Made by a program: the position numbers and the translations under genes. From an uncultured Syntrophobacterales bacterium (GTDB taxonomy: Bacteria; Desulfobacterota; Syntrophia; Syntrophales; UBA5619): a stretch of DNA of 64,000 bases. The DNA is taken from assembly GCA_903928915.1 (NCBI GenBank), contig CAIYSL010000018.1, positions 26,075 through 90,074 on the forward strand. The letters run 5' to 3'. The notes beneath the pieces are model-generated. The model did not search any database and had not been told where the DNA came from. It was given only the letters and a program-made list of their open reading frames with translations. Each line of letters starts with the position of its first letter. Position 1 is the stretch's first letter. Shown one piece after another: positions 1 through 8,903 of this stretch.

Positions 1-31
1 TGCCCCGGCCAGGGCAGGGAATCGGCCTGCC

Positions 32-1345
32 CTACATCAGCGAGGGGAGCCAGGTGCTCAGGATCGGGAAGGCCATGATGATGGCCAGCGAGACAAGCAG
101 CATCAGCAGAAAGGGGAAGGAGCCCTGGAAGATCTCTTCGATCGTGGCCTTTCCGCCGAGCGACGACTTCATCGCGAACACCACCATCCCGAAAGGCGGC
201 GTCAGCAGGCCGATCTCGATCGTGATGATCGCGACGATGGCGAACCAGATCGGATCGTACCCCAGCTTTACCGCCACGGGGTGCATGATCGGGATCGTCA
301 AGAGGATGATCGACACGGAATCGATGATGCAGCCGAGGACCAGAAACACCAGGATGAACCCGAGGATGATGAAGATCGGGGCGACCGGAAGGGTCGTGGC
401 CCACTGGCTGATCTGCGCTGCCAGGCCGGAGATGGTCAGCATCCGGCTGTACATCTGGGCGCAGATCAGCAGCATGAAGATGCTCGCGGTGGTCTGCCCC
501 CCGTCGAGCAGCACCTGCCAGAGGTTCTTCGGATTGAGCTTCCCCTTGACGACCACCAGGATGAAGGCGCCCATCGCGCCCACGGCGCCCGCCTCGGTGG
601 GGGTGAAGAGCCCCCCCCAGATCCCGCCCAGGACCAGCAGGATCAGGACCATGATCCCCCAAGAGACCAGGGTCTCGTTCACCATGGTCTTGACGGAAAA
701 CTCCTTTACCTCCGCAGTGACGCCGCCCAGGTGGGGCCGGAAGTAGATCATCGTCCGGATCCCCAGCGAGATGATCACGGTCACCACCAGGCCGGGGATA
801 AACCCGGCGATGAAGAGCTTGCCGATCGACTGCTCGGTGAGGACCCCGTAGACGATCATCAGGATGGACGGGGGGATCAGCATCCCGAGGATCGCGCTGC
901 CGGCGATGATCCCCAGGCTGAATTTGCGGTCGTACCGCAGCCGTTCCATCTCGGGATAGGCGATCTTGGAGAAGACTGCGGCCGAGGCCACGGAGACGCC
1001 GGTGATGGCCGCGAACACGGCGTTGGCGAAGACCGTCGCGATCCCGATCCCGCCGCGGATCCGGCCCAGAAAGAACTGGGCCGTGCGGAACAGCTCCTGG
1101 GTTGCGCCCGAGAGGGTGGAAAAGAGCCCCATCAATACGAACAGCGGGATGACCGCGAATACGTAATCCATGACCGCGGAATAGGCGGTCGTCTGGAGCA
1201 GGTTGACGGCGACCGTTGCCTTGCCGGTGATCGCCCAGATCCCGATCACGCTGATCGAGGCCAGGGCCACCCCCACGTGGACGCCCAGGATGATGGCGGC
1301 AAAAAGAAACACAACCGAGATGATGGCGATCGTCAGCGGGTCCAT
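32..1345 (-). CDS. dctM: TRAP transporter large permease (DctM)
   Basis: Large membrane subunit of a TRAP (tripartite ATP-independent periplasmic) transporter, which imports organic acids using an ion gradient. The 437-aa product is almost entirely hydrophobic with about a dozen membrane segments and has the usual DctM length. I start it at the ATG read from 1345 (MDPLTIAII) although the frame is open further upstream, because the upstream part overlaps dctQ and reads as arginine/proline-rich noise. Its start shares one base with the dctQ stop (TGATG), so the two are translationally coupled. The gene ends close to the window edge. The family is certain; the substrate is not visible. The adjacent fumarase-like genes suggest a C4 or methylated C4/C5 dicarboxylate. 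Confidence 0.93.
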   Translation of the reverse strand: MDPLTIAIISVVFLFAAIILGVHVGVALASISVIGIWAITGKATVAVNLLQTTAYSAVMDYVFAVIPLFVLMGLFSTLSGATQELFRTAQFFLGRIRGGIGIATVFANAVFAAITGVSVASAAVFSKIAYPEMERLRYDRKFSLGIIAGSAILGMLIPPSILMIVYGVLTEQSIGKLFIAGFIPGLVVTVIISLGIRTMIYFRPHLGGVTAEVKEFSVKTMVNETLVSWGIMVLILLVLGGIWGGLFTPTEAGAVGAMGAFILVVVKGKLNPKNLWQVLLDGGQTTASIFMLLICAQMYSRMLTISGLAAQISQWATTLPVAPIFIILGFILVFLVLGCIIDSVSIILLTIPIMHPVAVKLGYDPIWFAIVAIITIEIGLLTPPFGMVVFAMKSSLGGKATIEEIFQGSFPFLLMLLVSLAIIMAFPILSTWLPSLM

Positions 1346-1872
1346 CAGCGCCCCCCCTTCTGCCCGTGCCGGATGAATGCCCCTACGCTCCGCAGCCCGA
1401 TCAGCAGGAATTCGAAGGAGGTCAGCGCGGCGCCGAGCAGGACGATCGTCCGTACCGGGTAGGTGGGGACCCGCACGGGGAGCTCCCCTTCGAACTCGCC
1501 GATCCGCCAGGCCTCGATCATGTTGTCCCAGCCGGAATAGACCAAAAGACCGAACACGAAGGCCCCCAGGATCGCGGCGATCAGATCGACGAAGGCCCGC
1601 CCCCGCGGAGAGAGCCGGTCCAGGACCACGTCCGTGCGGATGTGGCCCCCGATCTTCAGGGTGTGCGACATCTGGAGCCAGACGATCGCCACGACGGACA
1701 CCTTCACGATTTCCGGGACCCCGATGATCGGAGAATTGAACAGGACCCGGCCCAGGATGTCGCAACTGATCAGGACCATGATGACCGCGATCCAGGCTGT
1801 TCCGGCGGCGTTGAGGATCGCCATCAGCCCATGGATGATTCTCATCGGTCCGCTTTCGACTTCTGCCTGCAT
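1345..1872 (-). CDS. dctQ: TRAP transporter small permease (DctQ)
   Basis: Small membrane subunit of the same TRAP transporter. The 175-aa product has four hydrophobic segments, the DctQ pattern, and a conserved-looking region after the second (MSHTLKIGGHIRTDV, with charged residues just after the segment). The start at 1872 is preceded by a GAAGGA ribosome binding site about seven bases away; an alternative Met lies nine codons in. It is coupled to dctM downstream (one-base overlap) and sits 263 bases after dctP. Gene order dctP-dctQ-dctM is the standard TRAP order. Confidence 0.9.
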   Translation of the reverse strand: MQAEVESGPMRIIHGLMAILNAAGTAWIAVIMVLISCDILGRVLFNSPIIGVPEIVKVSVVAIVWLQMSHTLKIGGHIRTDVVLDRLSPRGRAFVDLIAAILGAFVFGLLVYSGWDNMIEAWRIGEFEGELPVRVPTYPVRTIVLLGAALTSFEFLLIGLRSVGAFIRHGQKGGR

Positions 1873-2135
1873 ACCCTATCCTTCTTTGTTCGCTCCGGGG
1901 AGCCGGGGGGCCGCTGCGGCCGAACAGGGGCGCGTAAACGGTCAGAGTCCGGGGCGGCCCGTTGTCGATCGCCCGGCCCCTGACCGCAGTGCTGCGTTCC
2001 CTGCTCCCTTGTTACCCCGCCGGCGGCCGCCGTCCCGGTGCTGTGCCTCGCGTCCGGGCCATCGGCCGCCATACCAACGCCACGCCGATCAACCTCGCAC
2101 TGGCAAGGGAGACCGGCAGTTGCCGGTGGGGCAGG

Positions 2136-3203
2136 CTATTTGATCCATTCCCGCGGGAACTTGAACCCTTCCGCCTTGAGATTCCGGTAGTAGGCGGCTA
2201 CGACGCCGCCCGGCATCCCGGCCTTGGTGATTTCGGCCGCCCGGTCCTTCGGGATGTCGGGAAGCGCGTTCGCCCACTTGACCTTTTCTTCCCAGGTCAG
2301 GTTCCGGACGGTGCAGCCGGCGTCCTTCATCGCCTTCACGCTGCGTTCGCCCTTGGCGGCGCCCAGCGGGGTCTGGACCAGGTGGTACTGCTTGCCCACT
2401 TCCCGGATGATCTCCTGGACCTCCTTGGGCAGCTTCTTCCAGGTGTTCTGGTTGATGGTGATCATCACGTTGGGAATGGCCCCGAAATCGGTGAACGTGT
2501 AGTACTTGGCCACTTCATGGAGCTTGAAGGAGATGATGGCGTCGGGGAACATGACCCACCCCTGGTACACGCCCGTCTGCAGCGACGTGTACGCCTCGTT
2601 CAGGTTCGACTGCACCGGCACCGCACCGATCGCCTGCACCCAGGGGATGTTCGGCCCGGCGGCGGCGATCTTCCGCCCCTTCAGCTGCTCGACCTTTTCC
2701 CAGGGAAAGGTCGTCACGAGGTTGTAATTGCCCACTGCGCCGGTGGCGAGGTAGACTTGGTTGTATTTCTTCTCCAGGATCTCCCTGAGCTGGGGGGTCT
2801 CGTCGAACACCTTGCGGGCCGCTTTGGCGGCCATGACCGGGTCCGGGGTTCCGAAGGGGATGAAGTAGGGGAAGTTATGGGCCATAAGCTTGGCCGGCTC
2901 GAAGGGGACGTGGAGGTCCCCGATGTCCATCAGGCCGCTTTCCACGGCCTCGAGCACCTCGCCCAGTTTCGCGATCGACCCGCCGTAGGCCTCCACCCAT
3001 TCGATCTTGTGCGGTGTCTTTGCCTCTACCCGCTTCTTCACCTCGACCTGGAAGAAATCCCGCATCGGCGTGATCCAGACGGAGGCATCCACCGGGTGCC
3101 CCGCCCCGATGACCAGCCGGAACGTCTCGGCCTGGGAAGTCCCCGGCTGCAGCAACGCGACGGCCAACAGGAATACACCGATTATCCTGACAACTGTTCT
3201 CAT
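2136..3203 (-). CDS. dctP: TRAP transporter substrate-binding protein (DctP family)
   Basis: Periplasmic binding protein that captures the substrate for the DctQM permease. The 355-aa protein begins with a clear Sec signal peptide (MRTVV, then a hydrophobic stretch, with a likely cleavage after TSQA near residue 25). The body contains DctP-type features: a central arginine/lysine-rich region (EKVEQLKGRKIA) followed by the segment where the family places its ligand-binding arginine, and a C-terminal helical tail. An AAGGAGG ribosome binding site sits six to seven bases before the ATG. It leads the dctPQM operon on the minus strand; the preceding gene is the MBL hydrolase. Ligand identity cannot be read from sequence. 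Confidence 0.92.
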   Translation of the reverse strand: MRTVVRIIGVFLLAVALLQPGTSQAETFRLVIGAGHPVDASVWITPMRDFFQVEVKKRVEAKTPHKIEWVEAYGGSIAKLGEVLEAVESGLMDIGDLHVPFEPAKLMAHNFPYFIPFGTPDPVMAAKAARKVFDETPQLREILEKKYNQVYLATGAVGNYNLVTTFPWEKVEQLKGRKIAAAGPNIPWVQAIGAVPVQSNLNEAYTSLQTGVYQGWVMFPDAIISFKLHEVAKYYTFTDFGAIPNVMITINQNTWKKLPKEVQEIIREVGKQYHLVQTPLGAAKGERSVKAMKDAGCTVRNLTWEEKVKWANALPDIPKDRAAEITKAGMPGGVVAAYYRNLKAEGFKFPREWIK

Positions 3204-3404
3204 GCTTCCCTCCTTAATGGTTGTGTTGATCGCTTCGGGGACATTCCCCGCAGCGTGTTTCGTTTCCTGCCGCTACCCCGCAGCATGCTGTGGAGGGTGA
3301 AGCGGTCGCCGGGACCCTGATTGCGCGCAAAACAGTTTCCCTCGCCAGGAGCCATCCGGTCGGGATGTCACGAAACTGGTACCCGGCAGCTGGTCCGCTT
3401 GCGC

Positions 3405-4358
3405 CTACAGCGTAATCTGTGCTCCGGCCGTGTTGAGCAGGAAGGCCTCGGGCATCTCCCGCGCCACCGCAGCCAGCGTCTTGAAGCCGCTGCAGTGCAT
3501 CGGGGATACAAGGGCGGGTTTCAGTCGCTTCAACTCCTCGATCGTCTTGTTTGCCTTCTCCTCAGAAATCCCCGGGAATCCCAGGTGAAAACCGCCGAAG
3601 ACGGCATGCACCTTCTCGACTCCGGTGACGGTCTGTGCCTGGCGAATCGTGTTGACGATGCCGGCATGGGCGCACCCGGCCACGACGACCAGGCCTTTGT
3701 CCCGCAGAACGACGATCAGGGCCAGGTCGTCGGCGGTTTCATCCTCGACAAAGGCGCCGTTTTTCAGGCACCGCAGAGCCGATGGGGTCCCCGCCGGAGG
3801 GCCGGGGGGCTCGAAGGGGGTGGTGAGGGGAATTTCCCCGGTGGTAAACGCGGCCGGCCCCATCTGCATGGGGTTGGCCGCCAGCACGAGCCTGCCTCCC
3901 GCCGCTTCGAGCTCCTCTTTGCGCAGAGACTGGTTGTAATAGGGGATCACCCAGCCGTTCCCGGCGACCACATACCGGGTCAAGAAGGCGTTGGGGTGGA
4001 TGATGACGGGCAGCGGAACGCTGCGGGCCTTCAGCAGGGCAACAAGCCCGCCGTAATGGTCGGGATGCCCGTGGCTGATGACCGCGTGATCGATGCTGTC
4101 CGGGGAGATGTGCAGGGCCGACATGTTGTGGAGGATGACCGAGTCGCTCAGCCCTGCGTCGAAGAGGATGCGGTACCGCTGGCCGGCGAAGGAGATGTCG
4201 ACCAGCAGCGAGATCCCGTTTTCCGCCTGGATCGGCTTGTTCCGCGGGTCGAAGTGAAACGCGAGCCCCGTCCGTTTGACCGTCTCCGTATTCGGAATGA
4301 GCATGTCCACATAGTTCTCGACCAGCGTGGTGATCGTTATCCCGTCCGCTGCCTGCAT
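3405..4358 (-). CDS. MBL-fold metallo-hydrolase (dihydropterin-phosphate synthase-like subgroup)
   Basis: A 317-aa metallo-beta-lactamase-fold hydrolase. The metal motif HGHPDH lies at residues 96-101, with further candidate ligands in GCAHAG and GGFHLGF in the C-terminal half. The overall layout (long N-terminal strand region, late GCAHAG) resembles the subgroup named after 7,8-dihydropterin-6-methyl synthase, whose members are mostly uncharacterised. I start at 4358 because an AAGGAG site lies just upstream; the frame is open 60 codons further but that extension is low complexity. It is co-directional with the TRAP operon and 201 bases before dctP, so it may act on the imported compound, but this is only context. 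There is no signal peptide. Confidence 0.8.
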   Translation of the reverse strand: MQAADGITITTLVENYVDMLIPNTETVKRTGLAFHFDPRNKPIQAENGISLLVDISFAGQRYRILFDAGLSDSVILHNMSALHISPDSIDHAVISHGHPDHYGGLVALLKARSVPLPVIIHPNAFLTRYVVAGNGWVIPYYNQSLRKEELEAAGGRLVLAANPMQMGPAAFTTGEIPLTTPFEPPGPPAGTPSALRCLKNGAFVEDETADDLALIVVLRDKGLVVVAGCAHAGIVNTIRQAQTVTGVEKVHAVFGGFHLGFPGISEEKANKTIEELKRLKPALVSPMHCSGFKTLAAVAREMPEAFLLNTAGAQITL

Positions 4359-4531
4359 CTTCGACTCCTTATATCTCCGGTTATTGTCGAGCATCGCACA
4401 ACGGTTCGCCCCCGCTTCAGCGCCATCAGCCGGGCGCGGCGGGCAGGGGGCTACGATACGACCGCCGCGAAGAAATAGCAAGAAAAAGGTTGTTCCCGGG
4501 CGGGCTGCCGAGGACGGCGGAACGTTTTCCG

Positions 4532-4559
4532 TTGACATTCACGGGAGGCTTCCTTAAGC
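4532..4559 (+). promoter_or_regulatory. Candidate sigma70 promoter for the fumarase-like genes
   Basis: TTGACA at 4532-4537 is followed after 16 bases by TTAAGC at 4554-4559. The -35 box is perfect but the -10 is weak. It lies in the 282-base gap between the divergent MBL gene and the dehydratase beta gene, about 80 bases before the latter's start. Confidence 0.4.
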
Positions 4560-4640
4560 TCTGACGCACGACGGTCACCGGCGGGCCCGCCGATGCCCCG
4601 GGACCCGCCGCGTTTGTTCGCGAAAGGAGCGTGTGAAGCA

Positions 4641-5150
4641 GTGGAGAGCCTATCGATTCGGACCCCGATCAGCCCCGAGATTGCCGGGAACCTCACCGTC
4701 GGGGATGCCTTCGCGCTGCACGGCAAGATCCTCTGCGCCCGCGATGCCGCCCTGTCCCGCCTCGTGCGGATGCTCGATACGGGGACCCTGGGAGACTTGG
4801 CGGAACATCTGAAGGGAGCCGTGATCTTTCACACCGCCGTGAGCGATGCGGGCATCGGGCCGACCAGCAGCAACAAGGTCGAGATCGAAGGCAGCATCGG
4901 CCCGCTCTCGGCCGCGGGGGTGCGGATCCATCTGGGCAAGGGCGCCATCTCCGCCGCGACCGTCGCCCGGATGTCCTCGGCCGGCAGCGTGTTCGCGGTA
5001 ACCCCGCCGGCTACGGCGCTGTTCATGGACAAGATCGTCTCCCGGCGGATCCTCGCCTTCCCCGAGGAGGGGATGGAGGCGCTGTTCGAGCTCGACGTGC
5101 GGGGTCTGCCCGGGATCGTGGCCGCGGCGAAGGGGGCAAGCATCTATTGA
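4641..5150 (+). CDS. Class I fumarase / tartrate dehydratase-type beta subunit
   Basis: C-terminal-domain (beta) subunit of an Fe-S hydro-lyase of the class I fumarase/L-tartrate dehydratase family, about 169 aa. Visible family features are the ITA/CARDAA-type motif (GKILCARDAALSRL), a GPTSSNKVE segment where the family usually has GPTTSxRMD, and a C-terminal GKGAIS loop. I choose the GTG at 4641, preceded by AAAGGAG at 4623-4629; an in-frame ATG at 4593 has no such site. Unusually, the beta gene precedes the alpha gene (5203). Substitution of the usual Arg-Met-Asp hints at a substrate other than fumarate. Tartrate, mesaconate or another 2-hydroxy acid is possible; I cannot tell which. Confidence 0.82.
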   Translation: MESLSIRTPISPEIAGNLTVGDAFALHGKILCARDAALSRLVRMLDTGTLGDLAEHLKGAVIFHTAVSDAGIGPTSSNKVEIEGSIGPLSAAGVRIHLGKGAISAATVARMSSAGSVFAVTPPATALFMDKIVSRRILAFPEEGMEALFELDVRGLPGIVAAAKGASIY

Positions 5151-5202
5151 CGGTCAACGGACGGCGCCGAAGCGGTCCGCTCTGCACAGGAGAAGCGACG
5201 AC

Positions 5203-6078
5203 ATGACGACACGCTGCGAGCGGGTTGAGGGCTTGGTGAAGGAGCTGCTGATCACCGCATCCACCACCTTCCGTCCGGATCAGTACCGGGCCTACGAGCG
5301 GGCCATCGCCCGGGAGACCAACCCCCCCTCCCGGTGGGCGATGGAGGCGATGGTGGAAAATGCCCGCATCGCCGCCGCCAAGAGGTACCCCCTGTGCGAC
5401 GATACGGGCATCCCGCACTTGATCGTGGAGGTCGGCGCCGAGGTGGCGATCTCCGGGGAGCTGCTGGAGGCGATCCGGGCGGGTGTTGCCGCGGGCCAGC
5501 GGGCGCTCCCGACGCGGCCGATGGGGCTTATGGGAAACGACGAGCAGCGGATCGCACAGAGCGGGGGCGTGTCGTCCGACCCGGCCTGGGTCGTCCCCCC
5601 GGCGATGCTGGTGAAGCCGATCCCCGGGGATGAACTGCGGATCACGGTCCTGATGTTGGGCGGCGGTCCGGAGCTGCGCTCGACCACCGTCAAGGTGTTC
5701 CACGAACGCAACGCCGAAGGGGTGATCCGCGAGGCGGGGAGGTGGGCCGCCGAGGTGGCCGCGAAACTGGGGTGCACACCCACGCTTCCTTGCATCGGCA
5801 TCGGCCGGACCCACTACGAGGCGACGACGATGATGCTCGAGGCGATGCAGGAGGGGGACCTCGACTGCCAGAGTGAATGGGAGCGGATCGTGACCGAGAT
5901 GGTGAACGCCTCGGGCAGCGGTTCGCTGGGCCTGCGTGGGACCGTGACCGCCCTGGGTTGCTTCATCCGCGTGGGGCCGCAACGCGCCAGCGGTCAGCGC
6001 ATGGTCTGCATGCGGCCGGGGTGCTCGGTCGACGTCCGGCGGGCCACGGTCACGATGCGCGCCCGCGAGCTCGCGTAA
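5203..6078 (+). CDS. Class I fumarase / tartrate dehydratase-type alpha subunit
   Basis: Alpha (N-terminal-domain) subunit, 291 aa, partner of the preceding beta subunit in a [4Fe-4S] hydro-lyase. Three cysteines sit where class I fumarases bind the cluster: C65 in CDDTGIP, C197 in LPCIGIG and C269 or C274 in CMRPGCSVD. The family's C-terminal RRATV block is present at 279-283, and the protein ends soon after it. An AGGAG site lies about ten bases before the ATG. The 52-base gap from the beta gene supports one transcript. Context (TRAP importer across the divergent promoter, CoA-transferase downstream) points to hydration or dehydration of an imported dicarboxylate. Confidence 0.85.
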   Translation: MTTRCERVEGLVKELLITASTTFRPDQYRAYERAIARETNPPSRWAMEAMVENARIAAAKRYPLCDDTGIPHLIVEVGAEVAISGELLEAIRAGVAAGQRALPTRPMGLMGNDEQRIAQSGGVSSDPAWVVPPAMLVKPIPGDELRITVLMLGGGPELRSTTVKVFHERNAEGVIREAGRWAAEVAAKLGCTPTLPCIGIGRTHYEATTMMLEAMQEGDLDCQSEWERIVTEMVNASGSGSLGLRGTVTALGCFIRVGPQRASGQRMVCMRPGCSVDVRRATVTMRARELA

Positions 6079-6437
6079 CGGGGCGGGCCGCGCCCGCCGT
6101 AAGCCTTCCTGCCCTCGGCAGACTCGACCGGGAGATCGTGACGGATCTCACGGAACTGTTCGGCTGGGATATCTATTGACGGTCACCTCTCCGGGTTTGC
6201 CAAGGGGATCGCCAGGGGGAAGCGCGTGGACCGGGGAGACGCGATCGGGTATATGCGGGCAGGACGGGCGTTGCGACCGGACCGCATCCCGTTTTCCGAG
6301 TGCAGCACCAGGGGAGGGATGGCAATCCTCTCCGGGGAACGCCCGCACGACCGGCGCTGATCCGGTTCCTCCGCTCGCCGGCGCGACGAGCCCTGATCAG
6401 GGGCGAGGTGAGGTGCGGAGGGCGACCGTAAATTTCG
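6079..6437. other. Gene-free spacer with a terminator-like hairpin
   Basis: Just after the alpha-subunit stop, a 7-bp GC hairpin (6082-6088 with 6092-6098, 3-base loop) may end that transcript, although no T-run follows. The rest contains no convincing gene. One frame ending at 6179 finishes with a plausible-looking tail, and the 15 bases before that stop and just after it (ATCTATTGACGGTCA) are identical to those at the end of the beta-subunit gene near 5145-5160. This may be a trace of a duplicated gene end or chance. Confidence 0.4.
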
Positions 6438-6466
6438 TTGACAGATACGACCGTTCTCCTTAGAAT
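6438..6466 (+). promoter_or_regulatory. Strong sigma70-like promoter for the CoA-transferase gene
   Basis: TTGACA at 6438-6443, a 17-base spacer, then TAGAAT at 6461-6466. Both boxes are near consensus and the spacing is ideal. It lies about 60 bases before the CoA-transferase start, so that gene and the hotdog gene can be transcribed apart from the dehydratase pair. Confidence 0.7.
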
Positions 6467-6524
6467 CGCCCCGGCAACTCTGTCGCCTTTTCACCGCCTA
6501 CCGCTTACGGGGAGTGATCGCACG

Positions 6525-7712
6525 ATGAGCCTACCGCTGACGGGTGTACGGATCCTCGATTTAACGCTGATCATGGCCGGCCCTTACTGCACCCTGATCC
6601 TGGGGGACCTGGGGGCGGAGGTGATCAAGATCGAAAAACCGGGAATCGGCGAATCGTCGCGCGAGATGCCCCCCCATTTCTTCGCGGGGCAATCGGCTTA
6701 TTTCATCGCCATGAACCGGAACAAAAAGAGCATGACCCTCGACCTGAAGAGCGACGCGGGCAAGCGGATATTCCTGGACTTGGCCAGGAAGTCGGACGTG
6801 GTGATCGACAACTTCCGGCCGGGGGTGGTGAAGAAACTGGGGATCGACTTCGATACGCTCAAAACGATCAACCCCCGCATCATCTGCTGCTCCATATCGG
6901 GATACGGCCAGACCGGTCCGTTCCGGGACCGGCCGGCCTTCGACCTGGTGATTCAGGCCCGGGGCGGGATCATGAGCTATACCGGGGAGGAGGGGCAGAT
7001 GCCGGTGCGGATGGGGGCGCCGATGGGCGATCTGTCCGGCGGGGTATTCGCGTCGCAGGGCATCCTGGCAGCGCTCTACCAGCGGGAAAAGACGGGGCGC
7101 GGCCAGCGGATCGACATCAGCCTGGTTGACTGCCAGACGTCGCTGCTCACCTACCGCGCCCAGTTCTATCTGGTGGGCAAGGAGATCGCGCGGCCCGTCG
7201 GCTCGGGCCACGTTTCCGCCCATCCGATCAGGGCGTTTCGGACCCGGACCTTCGACGTGGTGATCGACGCCAATACGGAGAGCATCTTCACCGAACTGTG
7301 CGACGCCATCGGCCGGCCGGAGATGGCGCGAGACGGCAAATTCAACTCGCGGGAGGCGCGGCTCAAGAACAAAGAGGAGCTGTACGCCATCCTGGAGGAG
7401 GCGTTCCTCAAGAAGACCGGCGAGGAGTGGCTGGAGATCCTGGAGAAACGCATCCCCATCGCCCCGATCAACACGATCGACAAGGCCCTCGCCGATCCCC
7501 AGACGCTCAGCCGCAACATGGTGGTCGAGGTGGAATACCCGGACAACAAGAAGCTCCGTATCGTGGGCAATCCCATCAAGATGTCCGAAGTGGACGAGGA
7601 GGTGTTCCGGCGTCCCCCCTACCTGGGTGAGCATACCGAGGAGATCCTCCGGGACCTCCTCCAGTACCCGCCGGAACGGATCGAGGCGATCAAAACCGAG
7701 AAGGCTGTGTAG
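6525..7712 (+). CDS. CaiB/BaiF-type (class III) CoA-transferase
   Basis: Moves CoA from one acyl-CoA to a free carboxylic acid. The 395-aa length is standard for class III. The N-terminal block (LSGP/MAGPYCT then GDLGAEVIKIE) and the catalytic aspartate are present; D169 in PMGDLSGG falls at the same residue number as the catalytic Asp of formyl-CoA transferase. I start at the ATG at 6525, which has GGGGAG upstream and matches the family's N terminus; the frame is open 29 codons earlier. It has its own promoter at 6438. It closely resembles the CoA-transferase at 49474 in motif wording, suggesting related substrates. It probably activates the acid handled by the neighbouring dehydratase, which is inference from context. 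Confidence 0.9.
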   Translation: MSLPLTGVRILDLTLIMAGPYCTLILGDLGAEVIKIEKPGIGESSREMPPHFFAGQSAYFIAMNRNKKSMTLDLKSDAGKRIFLDLARKSDVVIDNFRPGVVKKLGIDFDTLKTINPRIICCSISGYGQTGPFRDRPAFDLVIQARGGIMSYTGEEGQMPVRMGAPMGDLSGGVFASQGILAALYQREKTGRGQRIDISLVDCQTSLLTYRAQFYLVGKEIARPVGSGHVSAHPIRAFRTRTFDVVIDANTESIFTELCDAIGRPEMARDGKFNSREARLKNKEELYAILEEAFLKKTGEEWLEILEKRIPIAPINTIDKALADPQTLSRNMVVEVEYPDNKKLRIVGNPIKMSEVDEEVFRRPPYLGEHTEEILRDLLQYPPERIEAIKTEKAV

Positions 7713-7720
7713 CCGCTCCC

Positions 7721-8683
7721 ATGATCCGCAACCGCCGTACCTTTCCGAACCCCGCCGATCGGGCGATCCGCGACCGCGTGCTCAGGGCGATCGCGGCCAA
7801 TCGCGTCCCCGGACTGCATTTCGCCGGCCATTTTCTCGACCTGGCATGGCAGGAAGTCACGGCCGATACGGCGGCCATGGCGATGGCGGCGGGGCCGCAC
7901 TGCCGCGATGCGGACGGGGCGGTGAACCTCGTGGCGCTGGGGATCCTGGTGGACAACATCCTTGCCACCCCCACGCGGACCGAAGCCGTCCCCGGTGCGC
8001 GGCTGGCGACCATCCAGATCAACCTCCAATTCACCGGTCAGCAGATCAGCGGGGACCTTACCGCCGAAGGACGCCTGGTGGGCCGCAGCGAGCAGGCGCA
8101 GCTGCGGCGGGAGCTGTCGTCGGCGACGATCTCGGCTGCGGGGGCGGCGGTCTGCCACGCGAGCGGCGAATTCGCGCTGCTCGACGCCCCGCCGGGCGTT
8201 ACCCTCGCCCCGCTGCCCTGGCAGCGGAGCGAGCCTCCGCCGCTCGCGACGGTCGACCCCGACGAATTCACCCCCGCTGAACGGGCGATCCTCAGGCTCT
8301 GCGACGCCGCGCTGGCGAAGTCAACGCCCGCGGCCTCGTTCATCCAACATCTCTGGGGCGGCCTGCCGCGGCGAAGCGCGCACGGGGCGGCTCACCGCGT
8401 TGCGATCGGTCCGCACATCGGCAACCGGGTCGGTCACGTCCAGGGCGGAGCGCTGCTCGGCCTGGCGGCGACCACCGCCCGCGCGGCGGCGCCCGCAGGG
8501 ATGCTGCCGGCCGCGATCTCGGCCTGGTACATAAGCCCCGGCCGCGGTGCGGCGCTCACCATTCGCTCGCGCATCCTGCATGCGGGCCGTACCCTCGCCG
8601 TGGTTCGAACCGAGATCAAGACCCCCGCCGGCGAACGCGTGCTCGAGGCGGTGAGTCACCACGTGGCGCGCAGAGCCGCCTGA
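7721..8683 (+). CDS. Tandem hotdog-fold thioesterase-like protein
   Basis: A 320-aa protein that looks like two hotdog domains in a row. The second half contains the PaaI/thioesterase-like turn NRVGHVQGGALLGLA (about 230-245) followed by strands typical of acyl-CoA thioesterases. The first half (about 25-150) has a similar strand/helix layout, including a helix segment LVALGILVDNILA. It begins eight bases after the CoA-transferase stop without an obvious ribosome binding site, so translation is probably coupled. It likely hydrolyses, or hydrates, the CoA ester made by the preceding enzyme. Hydratase versus thioesterase cannot be separated here. Confidence 0.65.
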   Translation: MIRNRRTFPNPADRAIRDRVLRAIAANRVPGLHFAGHFLDLAWQEVTADTAAMAMAAGPHCRDADGAVNLVALGILVDNILATPTRTEAVPGARLATIQINLQFTGQQISGDLTAEGRLVGRSEQAQLRRELSSATISAAGAAVCHASGEFALLDAPPGVTLAPLPWQRSEPPPLATVDPDEFTPAERAILRLCDAALAKSTPAASFIQHLWGGLPRRSAHGAAHRVAIGPHIGNRVGHVQGGALLGLAATTARAAAPAGMLPAAISAWYISPGRGAALTIRSRILHAGRTLAVVRTEIKTPAGERVLEAVSHHVARRAA

Positions 8684-8699
8684 CCCCAGCAACCGGAAG

Positions 8700-8731
8700 C
8701 GGAGCTCACGACCGCAGCTCCGTGCGTTTTT
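8700..8731 (+). terminator. Intrinsic terminator after the CoA-transferase/hotdog genes
   Basis: A 7-bp stem (8700-8706 with 8716-8722, nine-base loop) is followed after four bases by five T residues (8727-8731). It lies 17 bases after the hotdog stop and before the convergent MshEN gene. Confidence 0.65.
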
Positions 8732-8903
8732 CCCGCGCCGCCGTGCGGGAACGTACCCCCGTCGCAACGGCAGGTCGTTTCGCCGCAGGCTCCGCTCAAA
8801 GGGTTGGGGAAAAAGCCGCGGGCACGGGGCCGAGCGGCGCACGCCCCCGCGCATTCCGCCGGCCGGAGGACAGGAGTGGGGGCAGATGCTCCCGGCGTAC
8901 GGG

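Noticed and set aside
6079..6179. Pseudogene or frameshifted end of the dehydratase alpha subunit
   Set aside because: The alpha subunit already ends after the family's last conserved block, and the tail in another frame is short without recognisable homology; only noted as a finding.
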